Below are positions 1 to 5,668 of a stretch of 21,366 bases of DNA, piece by piece. A program made the position numbers and the translations under genes. Origin of the DNA: UBA8653 sp963978155 (GTDB lineage Bacteria > Planctomycetota > Phycisphaerae > Phycisphaerales > SM1A02); contig CAXBRK010000027.1 of the NCBI GenBank assembly GCA_963978155.1, positions 1 to 21,366 of the forward strand, given 5' to 3'. The notes beneath the pieces were generated by a model. It was not told the origin of the DNA and did no database searches. It was given only the letters and a program-made list of their open reading frames with translations. Within the stretch, counting starts at the first letter, position 1; every line of letters begins with the position of its first letter.

Positions 1-333
1 GTTCATCGCATTCAAATCACACCCGAGAGAGAGGATAGATCGGACTTGATCTACATCCGAATCTGTGGATTCGCACAGTTGTTGCAGCGATGACGTACGA
101 ATTTTCTTCTGTTTCCTTTCCTCTGAGGTTTTATACACCGTTTTGTAGTAAAACTCTTGACGAAAGATGTCATACCTTCTTTCGTAGTGGCTGATGCGAT
201 CCGGGTCAGGATTCCATATGGGGAGTCCGTTAGATCCCCGCTGGTATTGGGTTTTAGTTCCCATGCCTACAGAGCATCCAGAAGCGGCAAGAAGGCACAG
301 CAACGACAAGATTGATTTTGGTTTGGTTTTCAT
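1..333 (-). CDS. Putative lipoprotein with ankyrin-like C-terminal segment, partial (runs off left edge)
   Basis: The minus-strand frame is open from an ATG at 333 down to base 1 with no stop, giving 111 codons; the 3' end lies outside the window. It opens with a typical lipoprotein signal: a basic start (MKTKPKS), a hydrophobic run (ILSLLCLLAA) and a lipobox-like ASGC with the acceptor Cys near residue 20, so export and lipid anchoring are likely. The last visible residues (about 93-111, VRSILSLGCDLNA) resemble the end of an ankyrin repeat, which is a weak single-repeat impression. The start lies only 8 bp after the stop of the upstream small membrane protein gene, so the two are probably co-transcribed. 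No clear Shine-Dalgarno is present. Function is unknown; the reading frame and signal peptide are directly visible. Confidence 0.7.
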   Translation of the reverse strand, partial: MKTKPKSILSLLCLLAASGCSVGMGTKTQYQRGSNGLPIWNPDPDRISHYERRYDIFRQEFYYKTVYKTSEERKQKKIRTSSLQQLCESTDSDVDQVRSILSLGCDLNAMN

Positions 334-341
334 GGGTTGTT

Positions 342-620
342 CTATTCGGCAGCTCTATCGAGTCGTTCCAGTACTGGCATGACAAGCTTCTTCCTCCACA
401 CCCAGAGGATCGGAAGAATTGCTGATCCAAGAGTCAATATGCAATGAATAGCAAAGATCTTCGGTTGGTTTATTGACCCACCTGCCCAGTCACCAATCAA
501 GTTGAGTGTAAAAATGATGGCTGGGATTTCATAAACACTTGCCCTGAATACAGGGAACTTCCACATTCGGCTGATCTTTTCCAAGTAACACCTCACTATT
601 GGGACATGATCTGTAACCAA
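342..620 (-). CDS. Small membrane protein, unknown function
   Basis: This frame encodes 92 residues with two hydrophobic stretches, roughly residues 33-44 and 56-75 (IFAIHCILTLGSAILPILWVW). A basic turn and a charged C-terminus (VLERLDRAAE) follow. The pattern suggests a two-helix inner-membrane protein. I do not recognise a family. The Met at residue 19 (MWKFPVF) is an alternative start. It precedes the lipoprotein gene by 8 bp on the same strand and is likely in one transcript with it. Base composition is AT-richer than the carotenoid and housekeeping genes to the right, in line with an accessory region. It could be a chance frame, but its hydrophobic periodicity and tight spacing argue for a real gene. 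Confidence 0.5.
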   Translation of the reverse strand: MVTDHVPIVRCYLEKISRMWKFPVFRASVYEIPAIIFTLNLIGDWAGGSINQPKIFAIHCILTLGSAILPILWVWRKKLVMPVLERLDRAAE

Positions 621-662
621 TATATTTCTGTGACTCGTTAGGTATCCACCGTTAGATTCGGA

Positions 663-785
663 TCAGCTTCGTATCAAGTCAAACATCGCCTGCACCTTTC
701 GGTCATCCAGCGTTTCAATAAGTTGGAGCAGAGCCACTCTGGCTGGCGAAAGCGCACGATTTGGCGCACGGTCGGCAGAAGACAC
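663..785 (-). CDS. Possible small ORF or gene remnant (C-terminal fragment)
   Basis: A minus-strand frame is open from about 938 to a TGA at 665-663. Only its last 40 codons, from a GTG at 785, look protein-like: the tail reads as an amphipathic helix (PARVALLQLIETLDDRKVQ) ending AMFDLIRS. The upstream half of the frame runs antisense to the tRNA fragment and terminator and has no ATG, so it is probably not coding. This may be the truncated end of a gene cut when the tRNA-end repeat arrived, or a small gene starting at the GTG. No family is recognised. The call is weak. The rest of the 621-1018 interval holds only the tRNA remnants, repeat and terminator listed separately. Confidence 0.22.
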   Translation of the reverse strand: MSSADRAPNRALSPARVALLQLIETLDDRKVQAMFDLIRS

Positions 786-849
786 GCCAGCACAATCGCC
801 GTTTGGAGCGTCTAAAGGGACATTTCCATCGAAATTTTGGTCTTGCTCT

Positions 850-896
850 CCGGACTGTCTATCCGGAGGTTGCGAGTTCGAATCTCGTCCGCCTCG
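850..896 (+). tRNA. tRNA 3'-half remnant, Asp(GTC)-like
   Basis: A tRNA 3' half can be folded. The anticodon stem is CCGGA/TCCGG (850-854 with 862-866) around the 7-nt loop CTGTCTA, with GTC at positions 34-36. A 5-nt variable region follows (AGGTT), then a T-arm GCGAG-TTCGAAT-CTCGT (872-888), acceptor strand CCGCCTC (889-895) and discriminator G. G73 and GTC both fit tRNA-Asp. No 5' half is found upstream: the complementary acceptor GAGGCGG and a D-arm at the right distance are absent. Loop position 37 is T rather than a purine. No CCA is encoded. I therefore read it as a displaced or decayed 3' fragment, not a working tRNA. Confidence 0.5.
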
Positions 897-936
897 CTTT
901 TGGAAGCCTTCCTGTATCAGGAGGGCTTTTTTCTTG
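883..936 (+). repeat. 54-bp direct repeat, copy 1 (tRNA 3' end plus terminator)
   Basis: This copy matches 1580-1633 at 53 of 54 positions; the single difference is A at 916 versus C at 1613. It starts in the T-loop of the tRNA remnant and runs through the acceptor strand and the complete terminator hairpin. Identity stops abruptly on both sides. Such a duplication of a tRNA 3' end is the form expected of attL/attR or of a tandem duplication event. Confidence 0.9.
904..932 (+). terminator. Intrinsic terminator after the tRNA remnant
   Basis: Stem AGCCTTCCTG (905-914) pairs with CAGGAGGGCT (918-927) with one G-T wobble and a 3-nt loop, followed by six T (927-932). It sits 8 bp after the tRNA 3' end, where a tRNA transcript would stop. 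Confidence 0.8.
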
Positions 937-1018
937 TGCTAAACTTGGTCAACCGGGTCAGATTGGTAGCTCAGTACGATGAACAAGATGATCCACCTTC
1001 GCAGTTGGTAGGTGAGCC

Positions 1019-1528
1019 ATGAACGAAATTGTCGAGAACAGTGCAGCAAGTGCATCAAATCCTCAAGCACTAGAGCTTGAAAAGATCTTCAAGATCTTTT
1101 TGATTCTTTATCTCGTCGCGGTGCCTCTCTGTTGCATCCTCATTGGGATAATCCCACTGATCATCGCGATCGTTTATTGGTGCAAACTCATCTATAGATT
1201 GTGGGATTTGCTGCCAGAGTCTTCGCGCTCAGGCCATAGCCCAGGCGAGATGGTTGGTTACAACTTCATACCCTTCTTTAACTTTTACTGGCAGTTCAAA
1301 TCAATTCATGGGCTCGGTAAGGCTCTCAATGAGGAACTTGATTCACGAGACATCCAGTTGAGGAGGGTGAACCCCGATATGACACTTGCCTATTGTATTT
1401 TAGGGTGTATCTGTGTCATTCCTTATCTCGGGCTTCTTGCAGCATTGGGTTTTATTCCACTCATGATCATTACGCTCAACCAAATGAAGTCTGCAGGAAT
1501 TGCTCTGCTCAACGACACCACTGACTGA
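1019..1528 (+). CDS. DUF4328-like multi-helix membrane protein
   Basis: The 169-residue product has three to four hydrophobic segments: about residues 27-60, which may be two helices (a Cys-Cys pair lies near residues 38-39), and 124-140 and 142-155 near the C-terminus. Between them lies the signature SPGEMVGYNFIPFFNFYW followed by GLGKAL. A turn of the form P-G-x-x-V-G-x-x-FIPFFN-x-YW is characteristic of DUF4328/YckC-like membrane proteins common in planctomycetes; their function is not established. The ATG at 1019 has GGTGAG just upstream. The gene is alone between the two copies of the 54-bp repeat and uses the terminator in copy 2. It may be cargo of a small tRNA-end element. Family assignment is from memory of the motif, hence moderate confidence. 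Confidence 0.75.
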   Translation: MNEIVENSAASASNPQALELEKIFKIFLILYLVAVPLCCILIGIIPLIIAIVYWCKLIYRLWDLLPESSRSGHSPGEMVGYNFIPFFNFYWQFKSIHGLGKALNEELDSRDIQLRRVNPDMTLAYCILGCICVIPYLGLLAALGFIPLMIITLNQMKSAGIALLNDTTD

Positions 1529-1579
1529 ACGAAGAGATTTGAATCTGATCGCCGATATCTTTTTACGGCAATATTTAAC

Positions 1580-1633
1580 TCTCGTCCGCCTCGCTTTTGG
1601 AAGCCTTCCTGTCTCAGGAGGGCTTTTTTCTTG
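1580..1633 (+). repeat. 54-bp direct repeat, copy 2 (tRNA 3' end plus terminator)
   Basis: Second copy of the 883-936 repeat, offset by 697 bp. Here only the 3' arm of the T-stem and the acceptor strand of the tRNA remain; upstream sequence is unrelated to copy 1. The two copies bound a unit containing the DUF4328-like gene. Confidence 0.9.
1601..1629 (+). terminator. Intrinsic terminator downstream of the DUF4328-like gene
   Basis: Same hairpin as at 904-932 with loop TCT instead of TAT: AGCCTTCCTG (1602-1611) with CAGGAGGGCT (1615-1624), then six T (1624-1629). It lies about 70 bp past the stop of the membrane protein gene and would end its transcript. Confidence 0.8.
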
Positions 1634-1662
1634 GGGTGGGTTGGGGTGGATTTCAAATCTGA

Positions 1663-2127
1663 CTATCCGCCGTTGCAATAGTCAACAATGCGGTAACTCC
1701 CCTCGTATCGGAAAATCACTTCAGCGCATTCGGCATCCAGTACGTGGAATGCGTCTTGGTCTGGTAGGCAATCGAGGCGGCTGAAATCGGTGTTCCAACC
1801 CACCTTGTCGTGATCTTTCCAGCCACCTGAACCGTTCTCCCATTTGGGTGGCTCTACCCATTTGAATTCGCGGTCGAGTAGGAGTCCTTCGTCGTTGTAG
1901 ATCAGGAATATGCCTTCGCCGCAACCGTAGTTTTGCTGCACTTCACAGTCTCCCCATTTGAACCGGTTGAGGGTGGGCTCCAATACAAGACCAAGGCAAC
2001 AGCATGACATCAACAAGACTGAAGGAATGAGCACCACTCCACCAAAGGTGATGGACGTCCACTTCAAGACTTCCTCGAAGTCATCAAACCACGACCGGTA
2101 CTCCTTGGCAGCCATCAGTGGTCCCAT
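1663..2127 (-). CDS. Single-pass membrane protein with Cys/Trp-rich outer domain, unknown
   Basis: The 154-residue frame has a charged N-terminus (EYRSWFDDFEEVLKW), one hydrophobic segment at about residues 25-50 (FGGVVLIPSVLLMSCCCLGLVL) and a soluble C-terminal domain of about 100 residues rich in Trp, Gly and Cys. Visible features of that domain are CEVQQNYGCGEGIFLIYN, WENGSGGWKDHDKVGWN and a C-terminal Cys (VDYCNGG). The Cys residues could form disulfides if the domain is extracytoplasmic. Met5 is an alternative start. No family is recognised. It lies on the strand of blh and the rhodopsin but 80 bp downstream of blh, with no evidence that it belongs to that pathway. Confidence 0.6.
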   Translation of the reverse strand: MGPLMAAKEYRSWFDDFEEVLKWTSITFGGVVLIPSVLLMSCCCLGLVLEPTLNRFKWGDCEVQQNYGCGEGIFLIYNDEGLLLDREFKWVEPPKWENGSGGWKDHDKVGWNTDFSRLDCLPDQDAFHVLDAECAEVIFRYEGSYRIVDYCNGG

Positions 2128-2207
2128 CGGCGGCGGTGAAGCATTTCGCCAACATCACATCGCCGCTCTAAGGGAAAGCCTGAAGTGGGGGGCAGAGTTT
2201 TGTGGTG

Positions 2208-3179
2208 TTACAAGCCCGAACGCACTGGCAACCGGTTGACCAACAAGTGGTGGGGCAAGGTGCTGATCAAATAGAAACCAATCGACGCGCTGGCCAGACT
2301 GGGAATCCATGCGGCGTCCAGTTCGCGGGCCCAGTACCACACCGCCAGCAAGGCGGGCAACGTGAGAACCCATCCTCGGGCGTGCAGCCGGAACAATTCA
2401 GTCAGGAACTTCTGATTGAGACCCATGGGCGTTTGGTAATTCCCCAAGCGAAGCATGTGTTTGGTGGCATGGATGCAGAGGAAGTACCCGCCGATGGCCC
2501 ACATGGGGGGGAAGAGCACGAACCATGCGGCACAGAGCACAGACTCTGCCGCGAAGCGCTGCACCGTTGAGCTCGAGATGGCGGGAGGAGCTTTGAGGGT
2601 TCCCCACACCGCGGCCAGCAGACCGATGCCCAGGGCCGCGCCTCCGAACACTTGCAGCACCATCGCCAAGTCAGGCGTGCACACTTGGCCGGACAACATT
2701 TCGAAGGGAGCCCAGGATTGTTCCGGAGCGAGCAGGGTGGGCAGGCCCACCACCAACGCACCCCGAAGCCAGCCCCAGGTGACGGGAAGCTCGGTTCCGT
2801 CTTGGTGGCAAATCATGGCGTGGATGCGATCGGCCTCCCCAAAGTGCAGACCGGTGAGCACCAAGAACGCCAGAACAAAAGTTACGGGTGCTGTCGTGAA
2901 TCCCAGATACGTCAGCACCATCAGCACGGTGTACGTGATCATTTGGTGGTCGTAGCGGAGGCCCAGCACCTTGTGTTTTACCCAGGTGATGACGTGAAAA
3001 TCCATCGCGCCATGGGGCATGCCCACCCAGAACAGGGCCACCACCCAGATCCAAGATGCGTGTTCATCGGGACTGATTTGCCAGCCCACGATGCCGCACA
3101 GCAGCAGTTGGATCAGGGGAAAAAAGAAAAGCACCCCACCGAAATGGGGTGCTTTCGTGTTGTTTCCGTCAGGACACAA
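2208..3179 (-). CDS. blh: Brp/Blh-family beta-carotene 15,15'-dioxygenase
   Basis: Integral membrane enzyme of the Brp/Blh family, which splits beta-carotene with O2 into two retinal molecules, the chromophore for the adjacent rhodopsin. Counted from the TTG at 3179 (323 aa), the family's histidines are all visible: H56 in GMPHGAMDFH, H112 in LHFGEAD, the pair H237/H241 in IHATKH, and H310-H311 in LPHHLLV. Several hydrophobic helices surround them. The start is uncertain. TTG at 3179 is 3 bp after the rhodopsin stop and lacks a Shine-Dalgarno; GTG at 3134 is the next option and lies within a terminator hairpin. The first helix (VLFFFPLIQLLLCGIVGW) needs a start no later than that GTG. Cotranscription with the rhodopsin gene, reduced by the hairpin, is likely. 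Confidence 0.93.
   Translation of the reverse strand: MCPDGNNTKAPHFGGVLFFFPLIQLLLCGIVGWQISPDEHASWIWVVALFWVGMPHGAMDFHVITWVKHKVLGLRYDHQMITYTVLMVLTYLGFTTAPVTFVLAFLVLTGLHFGEADRIHAMICHQDGTELPVTWGWLRGALVVGLPTLLAPEQSWAPFEMLSGQVCTPDLAMVLQVFGGAALGIGLLAAVWGTLKAPPAISSSTVQRFAAESVLCAAWFVLFPPMWAIGGYFLCIHATKHMLRLGNYQTPMGLNQKFLTELFRLHARGWVLTLPALLAVWYWARELDAAWIPSLASASIGFYLISTLPHHLLVNRLPVRSGL
3120..3155 (-). terminator. Intrinsic terminator or attenuator inside the 5' end of blh
   Basis: On the minus strand a perfect 11-bp stem, AAAGCACCCCA with TGGGGTGCTTT (3155-3145 and 3138-3128), encloses a 6-nt loop TTTCGG and is followed by a T-rich tail TTTTCTTTTTT down to 3120. It lies 30-60 bp after the rhodopsin stop codon, exactly where the rhodopsin transcript should end, yet inside the blh reading frame; the tail encodes part of the first Blh helix. 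Readthrough would supply Blh. Confidence 0.8.
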
Positions 3180-3182
3180 GGT

Positions 3183-3977
3183 TCAGGCTGCCTGAAGCTT
3201 GCCTTCTGACTCAAGGGAGGAAAGGGTCTTGGCCGCGATCACACAAGCCACACCGAAGCCGACCTTGTTGATCACGTCAGCAACGTTGTAGGCGATCTCG
3301 CGGACGCTCTCGTTGCCCGAGAGGGCCAACAAGAATCCGACGGGGTAAATGATCCAGCCGACAGCGATGAAGGTCTTCATGCACTTCAGGTTGGATTGGA
3401 ATTCTGCAGGAAGGTGCGAGGCCGCCTTGGTCACTTGACCATAGAGCATGCTCACCATCACGAGCCAGCAGATGCAGGAGACGATGTAGAAGCCCCACCA
3501 GGAGGAACCACCAAGCGGGCTCACTTCAGCGATCCAGGCGGTGATCAACATGCCGAGCGAAAGACCGCCGAGCGAGTAGAACATGCCGTTGGCCCGACGA
3601 CCAAGGGCGAGCAACAGTGGGAATTCCAGAACCATCAATGGCACGGTGATGAGCCAGTCGATGTACCGGTAGGCGGTGGGGAATGCGGCCAACTCACCAA
3701 TGCTCACACTGCCGTCCTCTGCGATCGTGATCGCGTTGGCCAGCGATTCCACGTAGATGGTGGACATGCGGTAGTAGTGGAAGCAAGCCACGGCACAGAT
3801 GATTCCCGCCACGATGGCGACCTTCTTGTACGTGGCGGAAAGTGCGCTCTGCATCATGAAGAGGTAGAGCGATCCGGCACCCATTCCGACAATTCCAAGC
3901 CAGAAGAGGTACATGGTGACGCCTTCAGCGGAGAGTCCCGCCTGCAAGGCTTTCATGGTCATTGACATTTCTTCCAT
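3183..3977 (-). CDS. Proteorhodopsin, light-driven proton pump
   Basis: Seven-helix microbial rhodopsin of 264 aa that uses retinal to export protons in light. Helix C reads RYIDWLITVPLMVLEF and carries the pump triad: proton acceptor D107, T111 and donor E118, with R104 before it. H67 in helix B matches the proteorhodopsin His that partners the acceptor. Helix F has GWIIYPVGF. Helix G has VADVINKVGFG with counter-ion D234 and Schiff-base lysine K238. The spectral tuning site (position 105 in the marine reference protein) is M115, a residue found in green-absorbing members. The ATG at 3977 has AAGGA about 7 nt upstream; Met4, Met6 and Met8 are further options. No obvious cleavable signal peptide is seen. 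blh follows 3 bp downstream and crtI diverges upstream. Confidence 0.97.
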   Translation of the reverse strand: MEEMSMTMKALQAGLSAEGVTMYLFWLGIVGMGAGSLYLFMMQSALSATYKKVAIVAGIICAVACFHYYRMSTIYVESLANAITIAEDGSVSIGELAAFPTAYRYIDWLITVPLMVLEFPLLLALGRRANGMFYSLGGLSLGMLITAWIAEVSPLGGSSWWGFYIVSCICWLVMVSMLYGQVTKAASHLPAEFQSNLKCMKTFIAVGWIIYPVGFLLALSGNESVREIAYNVADVINKVGFGVACVIAAKTLSSLESEGKLQAA

Positions 3978-4030
3978 TGCGAATTCCTTTGCCTAAAAAT
4001 TCATTTGATCCTTTACGAATCGTTCAATTC
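3978..4030. promoter_or_regulatory. Divergent promoter spacer between rhodopsin and crtI
   Basis: This 53-bp AT-rich spacer separates the rhodopsin start from the first plausible crtI start and must hold control elements for both directions, or they extend into the coding ends. I see no convincing -35/-10 pair: TTGAAC at 4027-4022 on the minus strand has only a poor -10 (ATGAAT) 17 bp on. The AAGGA before the rhodopsin ATG is clear. Confidence 0.4.
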
Positions 4031-5668
4031 ATGCATATCGTTCAGATGATGCGTCACCACACTAGGCACTCCGAGTCAAGCGCGTTGGATTCGGTCGGGA
4101 TTATTGGGGCCGGACCAGGTGGGCTGGCAACAGGGCTCTTATTGGCCAGTCACGGGGTGCCAACCACCATCTACGAAAGTGACTCAACGGTCGGTGGACG
4201 CTGTAAAACCGTTCAAAATCAAGGTTTTAGGTTCGATAGGGGGCCTACCTTCTTCTTGATGCCCGAGGTCCTCGATGAGATCTTGGCCCTGACCGGTGAG
4301 ACCGCACAATCGGTCGGAAATTTGACTGAATTGAACCCGATGTACCGCCTTGATATCGGCTGGTCTGGACGAGTTGAACGAATTGATGCGGTGCGGGATT
4401 TGACTCGAATGCAAGCTCGGCTGAACCAAATTTGCCCCGGGGACGGCGATGCATTTTTGGAATTCTGCCGTCTGAACGAGAAAAAACTCTCCGCTTTTGA
4501 ACCCGTCCTGCGGAACTCTTTTGACTCACCGCTTGACGCAATCCGTCCGGACTTTGTGAAGGGGGGGTTGCGACTCGACCCCTTCCGATCGCTCAAGACC
4601 GTCAACGCGGCCTATTTTTCCCATCCGGTTTCTCAAATCGCGGTGGGGTTCCAGAGCAAGTATCTCGGGATGTCGGCGGCCGAGTGCCCCAGTCTTTTCA
4701 GCATCTTGCCGCTGATCGAATACGGCTTTGGCGTCTGGCATCCCAAAGGTGGCTGCGGCCAATTGATGCAGTCGCTGGCGGATCTGTTTGTCCGCTTGGG
4801 CGGCACCATCCATTTGGACAGCCCTGTGTCTGGCTTGGTGCTCGAGGGCAAATCGTGTGAAGGCGTGGTGCTGCACGATGGCTCTGAACACCGCCATGAT
4901 CACGTGGTGGTGAATGCCGATGCGGCTTGGGCCATCAACAATCTGATGCCAAGCCATATCCGGGGCGCGTGGGGCCGAGGCCGGACGACCAAAGCCAAGT
5001 ATTCCTGCTCAACCGCCATGCTGTACCTCGGCGTCGAGGGTGAAGTGGACTTGCCGCACCACACCATCCGCGTGGCCGAAGATTACGAACAGAATCTGCA
5101 CGACATTTCTCGAGACAACGGTCGCTCTGGCGTCGTTTCTGAGGATCCCAGTTTTTACGTGTGCAACCCTTCCGTCACCGACGATTCGATGGCCCCCGAT
5201 GGATGCAGTTCGCTGTACATCTTGATTCCCACGCCCAACCAAAAGAGTGGTTTGGACTGGTCGGCAGAGCTTCCCGCGCTGCGGCAGAAAGTTCTGGGCA
5301 CCCTCACCAACGAATACGGCATTGATCTCACGGAACGCATTCGGGTGGAATGTGTGGAGACCCCGCAGACTTGGGCGCAATCCAACATCGAATTCGGGGC
5401 CACGTTCAGTTTGTCACACACCCTGGATCAAATGGCCTTCCGCCGGCCCAGCCACCGTTGGCCCGGGGTCGACGGCCTTTGGATGGTCGGCGGGGGAACC
5501 CACCCTGGATCAGGCTTACCTGTGATCTTCTTGGGGGCCAAGTCCACGGCCGAATCCATCCTGAACTGTGCGGGCATTGCCAATCAACTTCCCCCCAGCA
5601 CGCCAGTGGCTCAACTGGCGACTTTTTCCACCGGTGCCCACAGCGCCACGGAGGTAACCCATGTTTGA
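4031..5668 (+). CDS. crtI: Phytoene desaturase family protein (CrtI/CrtN type)
   Basis: FAD-dependent carotenoid desaturase that introduces conjugated double bonds into a colourless precursor such as phytoene; a membrane-associated step towards lycopene. The N-terminal dinucleotide-binding fold is clear: VGIIGAGPGGLATG at about residues 22-35, acidic E49 ending the second strand, then GGRCKT and FDRGPTFF. The central FGVWHPKGGCGQLMQSLADL and the C-terminal WMVGGGTHPGSGLPVIFLGAKSTAE are classic CrtI-family motifs. About 545 aa, within the usual range. The frame extends upstream to 3962, but that would overlap the divergent rhodopsin start, so ATG 4031 or ATG 4049 is preferred; neither has a clear Shine-Dalgarno. 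It overlaps crtB by 8 bp. A C30 substrate (CrtN-like role) cannot be excluded from sequence alone. Confidence 0.93.
   Translation: MHIVQMMRHHTRHSESSALDSVGIIGAGPGGLATGLLLASHGVPTTIYESDSTVGGRCKTVQNQGFRFDRGPTFFLMPEVLDEILALTGETAQSVGNLTELNPMYRLDIGWSGRVERIDAVRDLTRMQARLNQICPGDGDAFLEFCRLNEKKLSAFEPVLRNSFDSPLDAIRPDFVKGGLRLDPFRSLKTVNAAYFSHPVSQIAVGFQSKYLGMSAAECPSLFSILPLIEYGFGVWHPKGGCGQLMQSLADLFVRLGGTIHLDSPVSGLVLEGKSCEGVVLHDGSEHRHDHVVVNADAAWAINNLMPSHIRGAWGRGRTTKAKYSCSTAMLYLGVEGEVDLPHHTIRVAEDYEQNLHDISRDNGRSGVVSEDPSFYVCNPSVTDDSMAPDGCSSLYILIPTPNQKSGLDWSAELPALRQKVLGTLTNEYGIDLTERIRVECVETPQTWAQSNIEFGATFSLSHTLDQMAFRRPSHRWPGVDGLWMVGGGTHPGSGLPVIFLGAKSTAESILNCAGIANQLPPSTPVAQLATFSTGAHSATEVTHV

Noticed and set aside
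761..1022. Two overlapping short plus-strand frames
   Set aside because: They run straight through the tRNA remnant and terminator hairpin and their products look random; not coding.
1400..1678. Short minus-strand frames over the DUF4328-like gene end and repeat copy 2
   Set aside because: They read antisense through the gene end and the terminator, and the part in the repeat merely mirrors the terminator sequence.
3962..4030. Extended N-terminus of the crtI frame
   Set aside because: It would overlap the divergent rhodopsin start codon and adds residues not typical for CrtI; later ATGs fit the family start.
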